Assembly: GCA_963922205.1 (NCBI GenBank)
Contig: CAWUHX010000069.1
Coordinates: 248,001-312,000, forward strand
From: Romanomermis culicivorax
Lineage: Eukaryota; Nematoda; Enoplea; Mermithida; Mermithidae
Reading direction: 5' to 3'
Length of the DNA stretch: 64,000 nucleotides
How positions within the stretch are numbered: the stretch's first letter is position 1; the number at the start of each line of letters is the position of its first letter. Shown piece after piece: positions 41,110-52,789 of this stretch. A program made the translations under genes and the position numbers. Under the pieces are notes generated by a model, which worked only from the letters and a program-made list of their open reading frames with translations, ran no database searches and was not told the origin of the DNA.

Positions 41110-42360
41110 TTTTATTTTTATTTATGTACATATGTCGCGCGTGTAGGTACTTATTTTTAAGTAAATATGTAATATTTTGTAATATTTATTGCGTTTAAGT
41201 ATTATTCGTAATCATTTTGTAAATTTTTTCTATTTATCTCAGGCTTTGGGAAAAATTCTTCAGAATTTTAGACCGAAGTGACAACCCAAAACATTTTGAC
41301 ATTTTTTCCAAAAAATATGATTTTCAAATTTTTCATTTTTCTAAAATCAAATTATAGCTGCCTCATTTATCTGAATTCTAAACTTCCATCGGAAGGAAGA
41401 AGTAAAACATTCCCCAAATTGCACGTAAAAAGGAAATTAGCAGAACTGCTAGATTAAACTTTTTCAGCATTTAAAAATTTTTAAATTTTTACAAATTTAT
41501 TATTCGAAAAGAAAAAATTTCGAAGCGAAAAGAAATGAGGAAAGGCATGCGGAACCGGCAACAAGCTCCGACGCGCAAGTGGTCGCACACAGAGAGCCAC
41601 GTTGAATTTGGGAGAGCCCAGCACCGGCAAGACAACCGGTTTTTCTTTATTGACGGTAAGTTTCGAACTTATTTTTTATCAAACTTTTGGAAACCGCAGG
41701 TAATGCCCAGAAGTCACTGGAAGACCAGCTTGGCGCTCCAAAGGGCAGACGAGGTTAGAACTTAGAGGGAACAAAAAATGGGAGTACCGAGAGTCGGAAG
41801 CTCAAAGCCAATCAAGGAATTTCCAAACTTGGGAACATACCTGATACCACCGAGAGCTAGACGATTCAAGGGAAACCTAGAACCTTGGGTTCAGCCTGTT
41901 CAAAGTTTTATCATTAAAAATTTATCAAAAATTAATTTTTTTCAAATCAAATCAAATTATATCGCTTTTTCGATATCTAAATCATTAAAAATTATTAATC
42001 TCATGCACTATAAAAATTGTAAATACAGCACCATAAATGGAGCCTAGTTGGTCGCTCAAGCAGCTGGTCAGAGATTGGTGTCCGATCAAGTGGTGGACAA
42101 TTGGATCAGGTCTACCCTCCCCAACATATAGAGGTAGCAAGGGTAAGATTTGGTAAGGTGTTAGTTGCCTACCAGCTCAATGTTTGTATATCAGTGGCTC
42201 ACCTAACAACCCTGCACTAAATTTATTTTCTGTGAAACTTAACCCGCTTGGTGTTGTGGTGCTGGTGTAGTATAGACCAGGAAAATATGCTGAAAAAAGG
42301 GGAATAAGCACAGAAATTAATAGTATCTTATAATGTTTAGATTACAACCTCGAAAGGGTC
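41110..42360 (+). other. Spacer between pol and ORF2 of element B, candidate 44-bp intron
   Basis: AT-rich with two small frames (41535-41765, 41778-42047) that look accidental. At 41656-41699 a GTAAGT...accgcag segment of 44 bp has good splice sites and could mark the leader of a spliced subgenomic message for the downstream ORF. An ATG-proximal tttag occurs 20 nt before the ORF at 42361. Expression is not proven. Confidence 0.4.
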
Positions 42361-44223
42361 ATGAGAATTCACGAACTGGACCAGTGGTTCAAAGCCACTT
42401 TTGGATACTGGCGGGCTAATCCCAAGGAACCTCGAATGGTAGACATCGGGAAAGTCAGCCAAGTACTCCACTTTATCCGAGAAGTATCAATCTTCAGAGG
42501 ACAACCAGTTTGTGGATTTGACGTAGAAAAAGTCCATCAGGATAAGGTCGCCACCTTGTTCAAAACGAGAGAGGTCGACAATCCGATGGGAAAACAATTT
42601 ACCTGCTACGTAAGCTTCGCGCTAACCAACGGTCAAACGTACGTTATTGATACGACAACCTTGATGCTCAAGGAATGGACAAACCTCCAGGACTTCCTCA
42701 ATTCTGACATGCTGTTCGCCGGATATTCCGTACTGGAGGACTTGGTAAGTATTTATAACCTATGTGGTTCAGGGCGAGATAATAAGGATAGGGACAAAAC
42801 TGTCCCCTTAAGGGAACATCTTAGGAAGACCAAGGGTGGTTACTTTGATTTAGACTATTTCGCCTTAACCATGGTAGGGGTTAACTTGGAGGAAAAGTGT
42901 TTTCAAACAGGTATTTGTCCCGAAACCTTTCGGTTAAAGGGACTGTTCACGGAATTTTATTTGATAGACGTTGGCCCTTACCAATATGATTTTTCACTAA
43001 AGGCGAACCATGATCGGTTTGCCAAGAAAGGAATACTGGCCGAAGAGCTTAGGTATGCAGCTCTAGACGCATATTATTTGTTATTGGTTATGTTTGCCGC
43101 GATTCACTATGGCATGGCCAATCAACTGCTAATGCAAATGCAGATTTTCGATCATGACAAGGTTGATCCCAGACAGATCAATACTGTTGCCTTATATTTT
43201 TATCAACAATATCTAATGATACCAGGCAACATAAATAGAGAAATGGGACTAGGCTCCCCAGTAATGGAAACTGATCAGGTACAGCCTAATATGGCTTACC
43301 ATATGATGAAGTGTGAAATGTACAACCCTTGGGCAGTACAGATGCAGGGAAATAACACAGGTTATTATACCCCACCTATGGAGTGTAACCCTCTTCGTCC
43401 TCAAGGAGTTCAGTTGCCGAGTGGTTTTTATCCGCTACTTCCGAGAGATGGCAAACCACTAAAGGATGATGGGTACACTGAAGATAGTGATCCCGACGAA
43501 ATCCAGGATGTTCAAATACCAGACTGGGTTAATATTGCCAAAGATGTTCTGGAAAATCACAAATCAGGTGGAACCTATTGGGATTTAGACGGTAATATCT
43601 CTTTGACGCTTTATGAAAATGCTAAGCTATACTGGCAACAAGCCGGGAAGCCCGATAATATCCTGCAAGAAGTGTTATCCTTTAATAACCATTACCCAGT
43701 GGGCATAGAAGGCCATAGGCAGGCCTATAAAACGAATTTTTATACGCCAAATTTGGCCAAAATATCGAGCATGTTGGATGAGCGAAACTTTCCGGAGTTA
43801 GAGGTCATCTGTAAGTTCATGCCATTGGCCTATCATTTGGCATGGCCTCATACGAGAGCGGAGTGCGATTATGAAACTAGGGCACTGCTAAATTATATTT
43901 TTTTGAATAGTTATACTAAAGAGGGCCAGGACATGATCAAACGCATGTCCTGGAAGTCAGGCGACCGCCTGGCTTATTATTTAGAATTAGCAGCGATGTT
44001 ACCACCGTCCGAACCCCGTTTTCCAACCAAAAAAGGGGTATACGCCTGGCAAAATTGGTTTGGATTCGTCCCGCTACGGTTTAGAGAAGCCGAGGAAATT
44101 CTACAAATCTGCGACAACAAATCGTTATTAAAGGACGCAGCTTACAAGGTAAACCCCTACTTTTATGTAACCTTTTACTATGTAGGCTTCGAGACTTTGA
44201 CACTGGGCACTTTGATGCTTTGA
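42361..44223 (+). CDS. Element B ORF2, first part: DEDDy 3'-5' exonuclease
   Basis: ATG at 42361; 620 residues to TGA 44221-44223. Exo I CGFDVEKV (D54, E56), the strand [10 protein letters not shown], Exo [17 protein letters not shown] (D127) and Exo [19 protein letters not shown] (Y232, D236) give a full DEDDy set, spaced like element A's ORF2. Similarity outside these motifs is low. The middle part is not recognised. The frame ends in a run that looks like a frameshift: the frame starting upstream of 44220 reads [17 protein letters not shown] directly in register with the next ORF, so the two were probably one protein and about 1 base changed near 44190-44200. A Gypsy-borne RNase D/WRN-like domain. 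Confidence 0.82.
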   Translation: MRIHELDQWFKATFGYWRANPKEPRMVDIGKVSQVLHFIREVSIFRGQPVCGFDVEKVHQDKVATLFKTREVDNPMGKQFTCYVSFALTNGQTYVIDTTTLMLKEWTNLQDFLNSDMLFAGYSVLEDLVSIYNLCGSGRDNKDRDKTVPLREHLRKTKGGYFDLDYFALTMVGVNLEEKCFQTGICPETFRLKGLFTEFYLIDVGPYQYDFSLKANHDRFAKKGILAEELRYAALDAYYLLLVMFAAIHYGMANQLLMQMQIFDHDKVDPRQINTVALYFYQQYLMIPGNINREMGLGSPVMETDQVQPNMAYHMMKCEMYNPWAVQMQGNNTGYYTPPMECNPLRPQGVQLPSGFYPLLPRDGKPLKDDGYTEDSDPDEIQDVQIPDWVNIAKDVLENHKSGGTYWDLDGNISLTLYENAKLYWQQAGKPDNILQEVLSFNNHYPVGIEGHRQAYKTNFYTPNLAKISSMLDERNFPELEVICKFMPLAYHLAWPHTRAECDYETRALLNYIFLNSYTKEGQDMIKRMSWKSGDRLAYYLELAAMLPPSEPRFPTKKGVYAWQNWFGFVPLRFREAEEILQICDNKSLLKDAAYKVNPYFYVTFYYVGFETLTLGTLML

Positions 44224-45653
44224 CGCTAACTTATACCCCAGCTGGTGAGTTGGTATCTAAAGTACCTGTGAATCGTCCCTCTACTTCCCAAACAGCACAA
44301 GCTGGAGGGTCCGGACAGGTTAAAATGCAGCCGCAGGTGCCAGCGCCGGTGGTCCAAGCAAAACAACCAGCTTTGGACACCACTGCTACGCAAGCAGCTG
44401 CAGTAGTAGTCGTGGTGCCGCTGCAAACACAACCAGCGGTGGCACAGCCGACTCAGGTAACTCAGGTACAGCAGCTGGCTGAGCCTGAGCCGGAAGTCCT
44501 CACCATTATGCAATCGGTACCTCCGGCACCAGCTGTTTTGCCAGCTAAAGTAAAGCAACTGTTGCCGAAGATACGAAATTCAGACTCTGAGTCTAGTTCA
44601 AAGGAGGATGTTGAAGAGGAAGAAGAAGAAGGTGAGATTCTGGAGTCTGAGGGCCAGACATCGGAGAACAAAGAGGCGATGGAGGTCAAAACTCAGAAAC
44701 AGGCTGTTGAGGAAGAAAAGATCCAGACTCAAATAGATGAAGCAGTGTCTAAATTGTCGGGAATAGACGTCAGACTGGAGAATATGCAAGAAGCATCCCA
44801 GGAGATACCAGTTAAAGCCAAGAATCCTAAGGATCATGATGAACAAGCGAAGCATGAGGCCCTACAGGCCAAAATACAGGAACAAAGAAGGCTGATGCAG
44901 CAGGAATTCCTGCCTCAGAGGGCACTTCAAAGAAAGCTGAAGGAGCAGGCCTTAGCCGATGATAGCTCAGATTCAGCCATAGCAGCAACAGAGCTGATGA
45001 AAAGGGGAAAAATCACTCAGGAAGGAATCCCTGGAGTGTATTCCCCAGAGAAAGTTCAGCAGATGTTAGCTGAAGGTATGTTGGAAAAATTCATCCGACA
45101 CTTGGCCAGAGAAAAGGTAAGGCGTAGGAAAAGGCTAGGTAAGGCCAAAGCGCGCAGACTTGCAGCTCAAGGTCAGCAGCAACAAGGAGCGGCCGCCACC
45201 AGTTCCGAAAAGGACGCTTATGATACAGCTGAGGAAACTAGGACCCCAGAATATTCGACAAGCCAAAGGTCAAAAACGGAGACTAGGGAAAGTCAAACGA
45301 GGACAGAGACTGCCAAGAGTCAAATGCAAACGGAGACCTCCAAAGGCCAGATGAAATCGGATAGGACAACAGCGTCCACTGCCTCGTACACTCAGACGCG
45401 AATGGTATCGAAAACCTGCGGAGAGGTTAGTACGGTATCTGGCAAATCTAAGTCCGTTCCCACAAGCTATACCGCAAAAAGTAGTAAACCTGCGGGAAGC
45501 GTGTTGGTAAAGCTCAATCTTGAATCGGAGGAGAAGTTGATCAAGAAGGTCAAACTGAATGTGGTGATTAAAAAAGCCGAAAGGGAGCCACAGCAGTTTG
45601 TCACTCCTGGTCAATTGGCAGAAACTCTGATTGATTATTGGGAGTGGCAATGA
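44220..45653 (+). CDS. Element B ORF2, middle part: acidic/Gln-rich linker region
   Basis: 477 codons without a good ATG at its start (first ATG 44325), in the frame that continues the exonuclease after a presumed frameshift. Composition: Gln/Pro/Ala-rich, then an acidic stretch ([17 protein letters not shown]), a charged coiled-coil-like segment with many E/K/Q, an Arg/Lys-rich patch ([17 protein letters not shown]), Thr/Ser/Gln repeats ([20 protein letters not shown]) and a short C-terminal fold ending DYWEWQ. It stops at TGA 45651-45653; the same frame is open again in the next segment. Corresponds to the linker of element A ORF2 in position and character. Confidence 0.6.
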   Translation: MTLTYTPAGELVSKVPVNRPSTSQTAQAGGSGQVKMQPQVPAPVVQAKQPALDTTATQAAAVVVVVPLQTQPAVAQPTQVTQVQQLAEPEPEVLTIMQSVPPAPAVLPAKVKQLLPKIRNSDSESSSKEDVEEEEEEGEILESEGQTSENKEAMEVKTQKQAVEEEKIQTQIDEAVSKLSGIDVRLENMQEASQEIPVKAKNPKDHDEQAKHEALQAKIQEQRRLMQQEFLPQRALQRKLKEQALADDSSDSAIAATELMKRGKITQEGIPGVYSPEKVQQMLAEGMLEKFIRHLAREKVRRRKRLGKAKARRLAAQGQQQQGAAATSSEKDAYDTAEETRTPEYSTSQRSKTETRESQTRTETAKSQMQTETSKGQMKSDRTTASTASYTQTRMVSKTCGEVSTVSGKSKSVPTSYTAKSSKPAGSVLVKLNLESEEKLIKKVKLNVVIKKAEREPQQFVTPGQLAETLIDYWEWQ

Positions 45654-46751
45654 GAACAAAGGCGCCTAATTGGATCAATCTCAATCGAAAATCCAGAGGT
45701 CGCCAATTATTTCGCCTGTGACCGGCAGGAACGGCCAATAATTTATAGAATGGTCAATGATGCCATGGCCGAGATTTATGACAATTATCGCCAACAGTTC
45801 GAAATGCAGGGCGGTTTCATGTTTGACGGAGAACGCATCCCTGAGGAAATTTGCGAGTGGATTATTTTAGTTCTTATTCCCAGATGGCTTCAGGACTACG
45901 ACACTTCAGACATCTCTATGGCCATTAGGTACGTGACCTTAGTGATCTTTTTACAGTTGGATTTCATGCTGATCACGCCAACGGCAATTGGTAGGTGGTA
46001 TGCCCAGGCGTGTTTGTTTGCGAACAGACAACTGGTCGTCGAGGCTAAGGGAAACTGCGTAGACGATGTCTACATTGCAGCCTTTAATCAGTACATCTTT
46101 ATGGGCTCGCAGAGGTTAAACGGGATGGGTGTTAAAAGGAAGGCACCAGGCGATGACAGACTGCAAGCTGATAAATATCAGCGAACGGCTGCCAAGAGCC
46201 CAGGTAAGTTTAAAGTGCTTAGACTTCCTCTGGCTAGAAAACAGCCGCTGACGACACAGCAACCGTCTGCTGCGACCAGCCAGAGGTCGTATAGTGAAGC
46301 TGCTAGCACTTCCTGTAAAAGTCTGCTCTCTAGATCAAAATCAACATCATCAAAATCTATTAATTCAACTTTCCGACTCAAAAACAACAACGCAGCAGCT
46401 CCACTAGCAGTGGTCCAGCGCAAAGGCAACAGGGGAGAGACGACATGTTCTCAAACTGGGCCCCGTACAGGGCTAGACCGGGGTATGACTGAGGTCAAGC
46501 CAGAGGAGGCTTCAGAGGGCGCCCCCAGCGACCCTTCAGAGGCCGAGGAAACTGGCAATACCAAGGCCAAGACCCGGATGCGCAATTCTATAATGCGAAC
46601 TTTCAACCGCTTGGTAGACACTGTGGAAGTCAGCAAGGCCAGAATCAGGGCCAGGATGGAGGTCAGACCCGAGGCCAACCTGGCCAGAGGGGATACTATC
46701 GAGGAAGACCTCGAAGAGGCTATGGAGGCGGCGGGCAGCAGCAGTATTTAG
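45654..46751 (+). CDS. Element B ORF2, last part: C-terminal domain
   Basis: Same frame as 44220-45653 after the single TGA. It reads through [16 protein letters not shown] and, from ATG 45750, [35 protein letters not shown] and [18 protein letters not shown] (helical, partly hydrophobic), then a basic/Ser-rich tail. No family is recognised. Its place after an exonuclease and charged linker parallels the C-terminal helical domain of element A ORF2. Coding status of the tail is uncertain. Confidence 0.55.
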   Translation, partial: EQRRLIGSISIENPEVANYFACDRQERPIIYRMVNDAMAEIYDNYRQQFEMQGGFMFDGERIPEEICEWIILVLIPRWLQDYDTSDISMAIRYVTLVIFLQLDFMLITPTAIGRWYAQACLFANRQLVVEAKGNCVDDVYIAAFNQYIFMGSQRLNGMGVKRKAPGDDRLQADKYQRTAAKSPGKFKVLRLPLARKQPLTTQQPSAATSQRSYSEAASTSCKSLLSRSKSTSSKSINSTFRLKNNNAAAPLAVVQRKGNRGETTCSQTGPRTGLDRGMTEVKPEEASEGAPSDPSEAEETGNTKAKTRMRNSIMRTFNRLVDTVEVSKARIRARMEVRPEANLARGDTIEEDLEEAMEAAGSSSI

Positions 46752-47497
46752 CCGCACATATTTTGGCCCAAAAATAATCATTTTCGTACAAATATATTTT
46801 TACTAATTTCATTAAATACAACACCCAAAAATACTAATAAAATCACAAAATCCAAAAAAATAAAAAAATCACAAAATCCAAAAATATTATTTCAATTTTC
46901 GGTGCTGCTGGTCAACAAAAACTTTCTTTTTGACAAAACCAGTGCAGAAAGCAATGGCAAAAACATTTTTAAATTTTGGCCACATTTTTTTTGCTCAATT
47001 TTTAGTGCATTTTATCTTTTGTGATACTCGTACATTCCCACGTCATCTTTGTCGTATCGTATAAAATCATCTCATATTTTGATTTACTTTAGAAGAAATG
47101 AGACGTGAGAAAACGATTTGCATGCTGTTAGACCCACGACCAACAACTTGCCACAGCATGCAGACCAAGCAGCCAAACCCGAAATCGACCCAATTCGGCA
47201 CCGACGTCATTGTCGTACTCCTTAGGACAGGAGGTTATTCCATCAAAGCCGAGGTCAAAATGGGCGTCACTTGCCAGCCATTGCGGTGAAGTCCTTGGTA
47301 TTTGTTGTGTCCAACAACCATCGCAGGAGTCCGATTAGGACAGACTGTGAAACGGGAGTCCAAGTGAGACAAACTGTAAAAACAGGAGTCAGCCGGAGCA
47401 GTAGATTTTTTCCTTTTGATTAATTCTTTTAATGCCGGGGTAACCCGGCCGAAAGTTTTTTTCTACCTCCCATAGGTCGGTTTCGACGTGCGAGGGA
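46752..47497 (+). other. Element B 3' untranslated region
   Basis: AT-rich A-tracts (aaaatcacaaaatcc repeated at 46840-46880), then mixed sequence; a 63-codon frame at 47098-47289 shows no features. The purine tract gcgaggga abuts the right LTR and is the likely plus-strand primer. Confidence 0.55.
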
Positions 47498-48118
47498 TGT
47501 TGGGCACCCTGTTGATGGCAAAGTCGCATGGGGAAATTGCCATGCAAATCGGACAAACGGACGACCAGTGGCGCAGACATTTTTGCATAGAAGTGGAGCG
47601 CCAAAGAAAGACCAAAAGATGATAGTGAAATCATTCTTCACTATTTTTCACGTTTTTATTATATTCTTGTTATTTTTGCTGGCGTCCATAAACTATTTCC
47701 CAACATTTATGTCTTTTGTTACACATTATTCAACTGTGGTCTGTCCACATTTTTCTATCATTTCGTCCGAAATATTGTTTTACATATTCATTTATTATTT
47801 AGGATTTTCCGATCGTCGAAGGCGGAGGGCCAAAGGCCCAGGCGCCAGCTTGCAGTCAGCAAGCCTTGGGAAACCCACTAAGGGTTATAATCAAGTAAGT
47901 TTATCCCTGAGGGGATTCCTTGTCTCAGCTAGGAGACTGCGGAGCTCTCTGGTGAGGCACCGCATTTAAGTTTAAAGTAATCTTTGTTGTTGTAGGTCTG
48001 GGGAACCGGACTGTTGCACTATCCCCGAGGCTTGGCCAAGGGATTAGTTCTAACAGGTCAGTTCAGACCAGAAGCCTCAATCTTTTCTTACGCCTCTTAA
48101 GAAAAGACCTGCACAACA
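47498..48118 (+). repeat. Element B 3' LTR
   Basis: 621 bp, TGTTGGGCACC...CACAACA, followed by gaca (48119-48122). It lacks about 23 bp present in the left LTR near 33765-33790 and differs at scattered sites. Confidence 0.9.
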
Positions 48119-49470
48119 GACACAGAGTGATTTTCCTGAGGGCGAAAATGACACTGTGCTGTGGAATTTGTAGCAGGCCAGACAATGACCCCATCAAGAG
48201 TAGTGCACTGACCTGCAGTGGGACTACATCCACCTACATCTCCTGAGGTACTTAGGGCTGTAGTGCCATCCCATGAAGTGATTTGTCCCTCTTACATGAA
48301 GAAGTTAGTCACTGTCTTGCAGATATCACTGCAGCACCAATTGTACATCACTTCCAATGTCTAGTTTGTGCTATAAAAGCCAGGGTGGATCCCCAAAAGC
48401 TTTTGTGAACCAAACACCTAAGTGTGATGTGCTGGTGTGCAAGCGGCAGGTGCTAGATGCTGAATGGTAATGAGGTCTGCAGTGATGCCCCTAGATCTGA
48501 ATAAACCAGTTTTCGTGCAGACCTAATGGTTACATAATGTGCATTTCCATGCTAATGTAGTTATTGGATCAGAACTAGAACCATAAACTGTGACATTCAT
48601 GCGTGGTGGACTCCATGAAGATTTCAGTGGTTTACACTCTACTTTTTGAGGTAGCTCAAGTAGGTGACCACTTCTTGAAAGACTACAAAATTTGTTCTGA
48701 GTGGCATGTACTGCAGAACTCATTCCTAAGAACAGCAGTGTTATGAAGGCTTAATTTATTATGTACAAAAAATTCACAAATGGTGTTTTCAAATTTTTAC
48801 CGAAATCCACAGTTTCGGCCCGTTGGGTGGCATTATTCTCTGTCATAGCTGTCAGACAATATTGGCTCCTCACCCGGCAAGTTGAGGACCAGGACCCCAC
48901 ATGGGTGGATTTCAGGAACTACACCAATCTTTGGGGACTGCAGAGTGGTGGCTGACGGGAAAGGCGATGCCTCCATGATGCTGACATTGTTGTTGACAGT
49001 GTGTAACGTCTCTCCAAAGGCATTGGCCCCCAGGGTTAGCTAATTGGTCACAACAGCCACTGGTGGTTGCTGGGCAATTGTGGACAGTGTTTTTACACTC
49101 ATCGTTGTTATTGGTGGTAATGTGGCAACAGTCAGCGCAGGCTGGGGAATCCAACTAGCCTGTTCGACAGCATGGTGGACAGTGTCGACTGCTGGGGATG
49201 ATGGTTCACCTTCCAACAGGAGCTTATCCATGGGAGTGGCCAGGATAGTGCCATTGGAAATGAACTTGAGGGCTCATTAAGGGACCTCCAGTCCCAATAC
49301 TTGCAACGCCATGGGTGCTGTGAGCGCAGCATCAGGGGCCATGAGCACCTAGATGTCGACCGGCTCATTGAGCAGCGCCCACGGTGAATGCAGGTATTTC
49401 TTGGCCAAGTCCGTTAACCAGACAGCCCCCATTGCCTCAATGATGGACAATGAATCTGTAAATGATAAAT
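48119..49470 (-). pseudogene. Envelope-like remnant of element D, N-terminal part
   Basis: On the minus strand this region has several medium-length open stretches broken by stops (for example 49231-49040 and 48723-48523). They show many N-x-S/T sites, evenly spaced cysteines and alternating hydrophobic segments, as in a secreted or surface glycoprotein. It lies after gag and its knuckle and continues, after removal of element B, at 33542. No protein family could be named. Alternative: unrelated captured sequence. Confidence 0.38.
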
Positions 49471-49499
49471 CATTGGGGTCAGAGACCTACAAAGATTTC

Positions 49500-51022
49500 C
49501 AATTCCCAGACCTGAAATATTAGAAAAAAATGGTAGTATACCTATCAGATTCATCGATTCCAATTGACTGATGACCTCCAGTGCGGAGTCTGTGGGAATT
49601 CCAGGCTGGGGTCATTGGGCAGCAAAACGGGCTAGAGGCACCGGTAATGCTGTGACAGCGGCCATGGCAGTCGCTGTTTCTTTCCGTTGGTACAACACGA
49701 GAGTAACCGGAATTATAATAGACATTCTCACCAGAATTTGTTGAACTGGGATTTAGGCAAGTGTTGGCCCTGTGCACTTGTATTTAATGGCAATGCAGAC
49801 AAGGTCAGTCGCATCATTTAGTCCGGTTTGCCCGCGATCGACAAAAATAGCAACAACCAGCATCCATTGCAGCAGCATTGCCAGGGACAGCACTGTTGGG
49901 ACATTGAGCCTGGCAACTGGCGTTGTTATGTGTACAATGCTCACGGAAGGAGCACATCTGAAGATGTGCCCCAACAGGTGGTTGCCAGCATTCTGGACCT
50001 GTACTGACAGCTGTGCAGGCAGCATCAGACTTCCCGGAGCTGGCAATTGTTGCTGGGACATGAGCTTCCCAATGTGGGCTGTGCGCCTCTTCATTTTTGA
50101 TTGTAATCACCAAATTTTGTGGGATGGGGTCAACAATGATTGTTATGCATTGCCCTTTTGGATCGGCATGATGGGATTAAATCTGGCTGGTTTTTGTTCT
50201 GAAGAGAAAACAGCATTAGATGGTGCAGTATACCGAATCTCATCCTGAAAAATCTGGGATTCTGCATAACAGGCTGCCTTAAAAGTCTCTTCAAGAGTTA
50301 AAAACTCTCTGAACTTAATACTACCTTGGAGGACTGGTTCCAGCCCCCTCAGGAAGATAGGTTTTATGATTGAAACTCTGACATCAGTCGGGAGATCTGA
50401 ATAAGCCACCCTCGATAGTCTCTTAAGGTGCTCAAGATAAACTATCACTGACTCAGTCAACTTCTGCAGGTGGTCTTAGATCAGCTGCTGTTGTAGATCT
50501 GAGTCACACCCTACTGTTAAGTCTTTCCGTAGAAAAGCCGTAAACTCTAAATATGGGTAGGCTGTGGAGTACCACTGCTAAAGTCCCGGTAGGATGCAAG
50601 AGCAGGATCTGTAAGGCAAGACTCCAAAAATGTGATTTTATATGCATGATCCGTTTTGCTCACACCTTGAAGTGTAAAGAAACAGGTCAAGTGGGATATA
50701 AAATCTGTTATAGATTCACCAAAAGCATCCGAGAAGGCAGAAGGGGCCATGAAGCTGGACAGGGGAGGGTGCGTCTGACCACTCATAGCCTCCAACTTTG
50801 GTTGAGAGGTGCAACGGCATTCTCAAATGCGGCTTGTACCTTGTTCTCAATCTGTGATCGGAGATAAACTTCTGACTTCATATCTGAAAACTCGTCTTCC
50901 TGTAGGGTGGCTAAGACTGAATTACAAGCTTGTGAAGCTATCTTATCAAATTGAATAGAGAGAGGCTCAATGGTCCATTTAAACTTAGTACTATGAGGGC
51001 AGGAATGTCTAGGTGTCTCCAT
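49500..51022 (-). pseudogene. Element D gag (broken)
   Basis: Minus strand from ATG 51022 (METPRHS). An amphipathic N-terminal part is followed by a capsid-like domain in two frames: AFGESITDFISHLTCFFTLQ and TDPALASYRDFSSGTPQP (50795-50547), then SVIVYLEHLKRLSRVAYSDL, ISIIKP-type and FLRGLEPVLQGSIKFREFL (50460-50143), as in Ty3/Gypsy gag. Near 49780 PCLHCH, a stop and VHRANTC look like a damaged CCHC knuckle. At least three frame breaks; no longer functional. Confidence 0.75.
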
Positions 51023-51215
51023 TTTCCAAAGAAAAGTAAGTCTTACTCTTCAAAACTTGTGGGGAGGGTGTGCCTGAGGTCCTTGACCATTTTTGCGACA
51101 GGGTTTTGAGGCATTAAACGGCTTGTTCTTTTCAATAATAAAGACTAGCAGCCACTCATTAATGGGGCTAGAAAAGAACAATGTTGTAGCACTCAAAACC
51201 CCGCAGGTGTAAAAT

Positions 51216-51353
51216 AGGGGATTTATCTGGTCACCTGTGTACTTATAGGTGCAACCTACTATATGGGGAACTGATTATCACAGAAGGGGATTTATATGGT
51301 CACCTGTGTACTTATAGGTGTAACCTACTGTATGGGGGACTGATTACATCCCT
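51216..51353. repeat. 69-bp tandem duplication in element D leader
   Basis: Two units starting aggggattta (51216 and 51285), each with ggtcacctgtgtacttatag and cctactatatgggg/cctactgtatgggg. They differ at a handful of bases. Confidence 0.85.
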
Positions 51354-52789
51354 GTGAATTTAAGAATTGGGGCCTGGGCCTGGAAATTTGAATGAAAAAA
51401 TGTGAGAAATTTAAAAGAAACGACAGTTTCCTGGCTGAAAAACAAGGTGACTCATAGAGACGGAAAACCCACTTGAAAGGGATTTTTTCTGGATGTTAAA
51501 CTGTAGGTACTAGTTTACAAAACCTTGGGGTTGGGAGAACTCGTAGCGGGCAAAGTCCTGCTCACCAGGAGTAGTGCATGAAGTAGCTTAAAAGATAAGT
51601 AAAGGTGGACAACTTAAAATAAACTTAAGATTGAGATAAATAGGGACAAAATTAGTTTACACACCTGGCTGCACTACTACCTAACAAAGGGGCTGCACTA
51701 CTACCTAACTGCTACTACGCAACCAGCCTCAATCACAAGGAGCAATTGCGATCTTTGTGCAGTGTGATGACTGCACAGGAGGTTCCATGCAGGAAGACAT
51801 TTGCTTATACTTTACAATGGTGCCCAAAATGGGAGCTTGCATTTTGAGCAGAAGGAGCACTCTCCAAAAGTATTATATACAGCTGGTGGCCGATATTCCA
51901 ATCACTGTTTTGCAATGAGGCTTGCTAGGTCATCAGTGGAGGCAAGAGCACATTGTAGCAAGGTGCTATTCTGACACACTCAGTCAGTAAAGGAGTGACA
52001 TGGGGGTCCTTGCCCCAGCTGTGCCAAAATACAGAGGTGGGACATGCCCAGCTTCCTCGAGATGGTTTAAGGTGGACTCAAAGCATCTATGGACAAGGGT
52101 ACAGTGTGTCCCGATTAGTGAGTGTAAAGTGGGGCTGAGGCGGACTGAGTTGTTGTGTTGAGGGGACTCTAACATCTTCCATGATGCAGACTTGCGGCTT
52201 ATTATACTATGAGGACAACCAATGGATGCGGAGTAAGGGTTATGGGTGACTCTAGTGCAGACATTATTAGGTCAGCTAACAAAGGCATTTGAGTGAAAGA
52301 AGTTTTACAGGGGGTCATTTACACTCTAGGCCCAAGCAGCGGCAATGCCGTGATTCCTTGGGAACCACTCCTGGGGGGACACTAAAGAAGATCATGGGTG
52401 AAAGAAATGCGAGGAATTAAGATAACAGATTTACAAGAAAGTTGCCAGATCCTTGCGGATGTCAGACACAGGTGGTACTGACTGAAAGTGCCCAACATTC
52501 ACATGAGTGAAGCAACCAACCCAACTGAGGCCGAGTGTGACTCGTTCAAACCTGCAGTTAAAGCTTGAAAGCAGTCATGTGCTGATCAACAGTGCCACTA
52601 CTCGGGGGGACAACCTGATCAGTATCACAACCTAAAGGCATCTCAGGTTGAGTTAGCATGTTGACTGATGTTTCCCAGGCATCAATTCCACACAAACTTT
52701 AACCCTTTAACAAGAGCTGCAGGTGATAGGGTCATGTTCCAACAATCAACTACAACTCAAGTGGCAGCTTTGAAAACCAACAGCAGTCT

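Larger units (their letters stand above)
33543..48118 (+). mobile_element. Element B: 14.6-kb Gypsy element with exonuclease-containing 3' ORF
   Basis: LTRs 33543-34186 (644 bp) and 47498-48118 (621 bp), both TGTTGGGCACC...CACAACA, with gaca duplications on each side. Inside: primer-binding site, gag-pol in one frame with scattered stops, a 1.25-kb spacer, and a 4.4-kb 3' region that reads as one broken ORF starting with a DEDDy exonuclease. The LTRs differ by an indel of about 23 bp near 33765 and scattered substitutions, so it is older than A but younger than D. It inserted in D's envelope-like region. Confidence 0.92.

Noticed and set aside
47098-47289. 63-codon frame before element B's right LTR
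   Set aside because: No motif, and it lies in a variable AT-rich tail; not supported as a gene.
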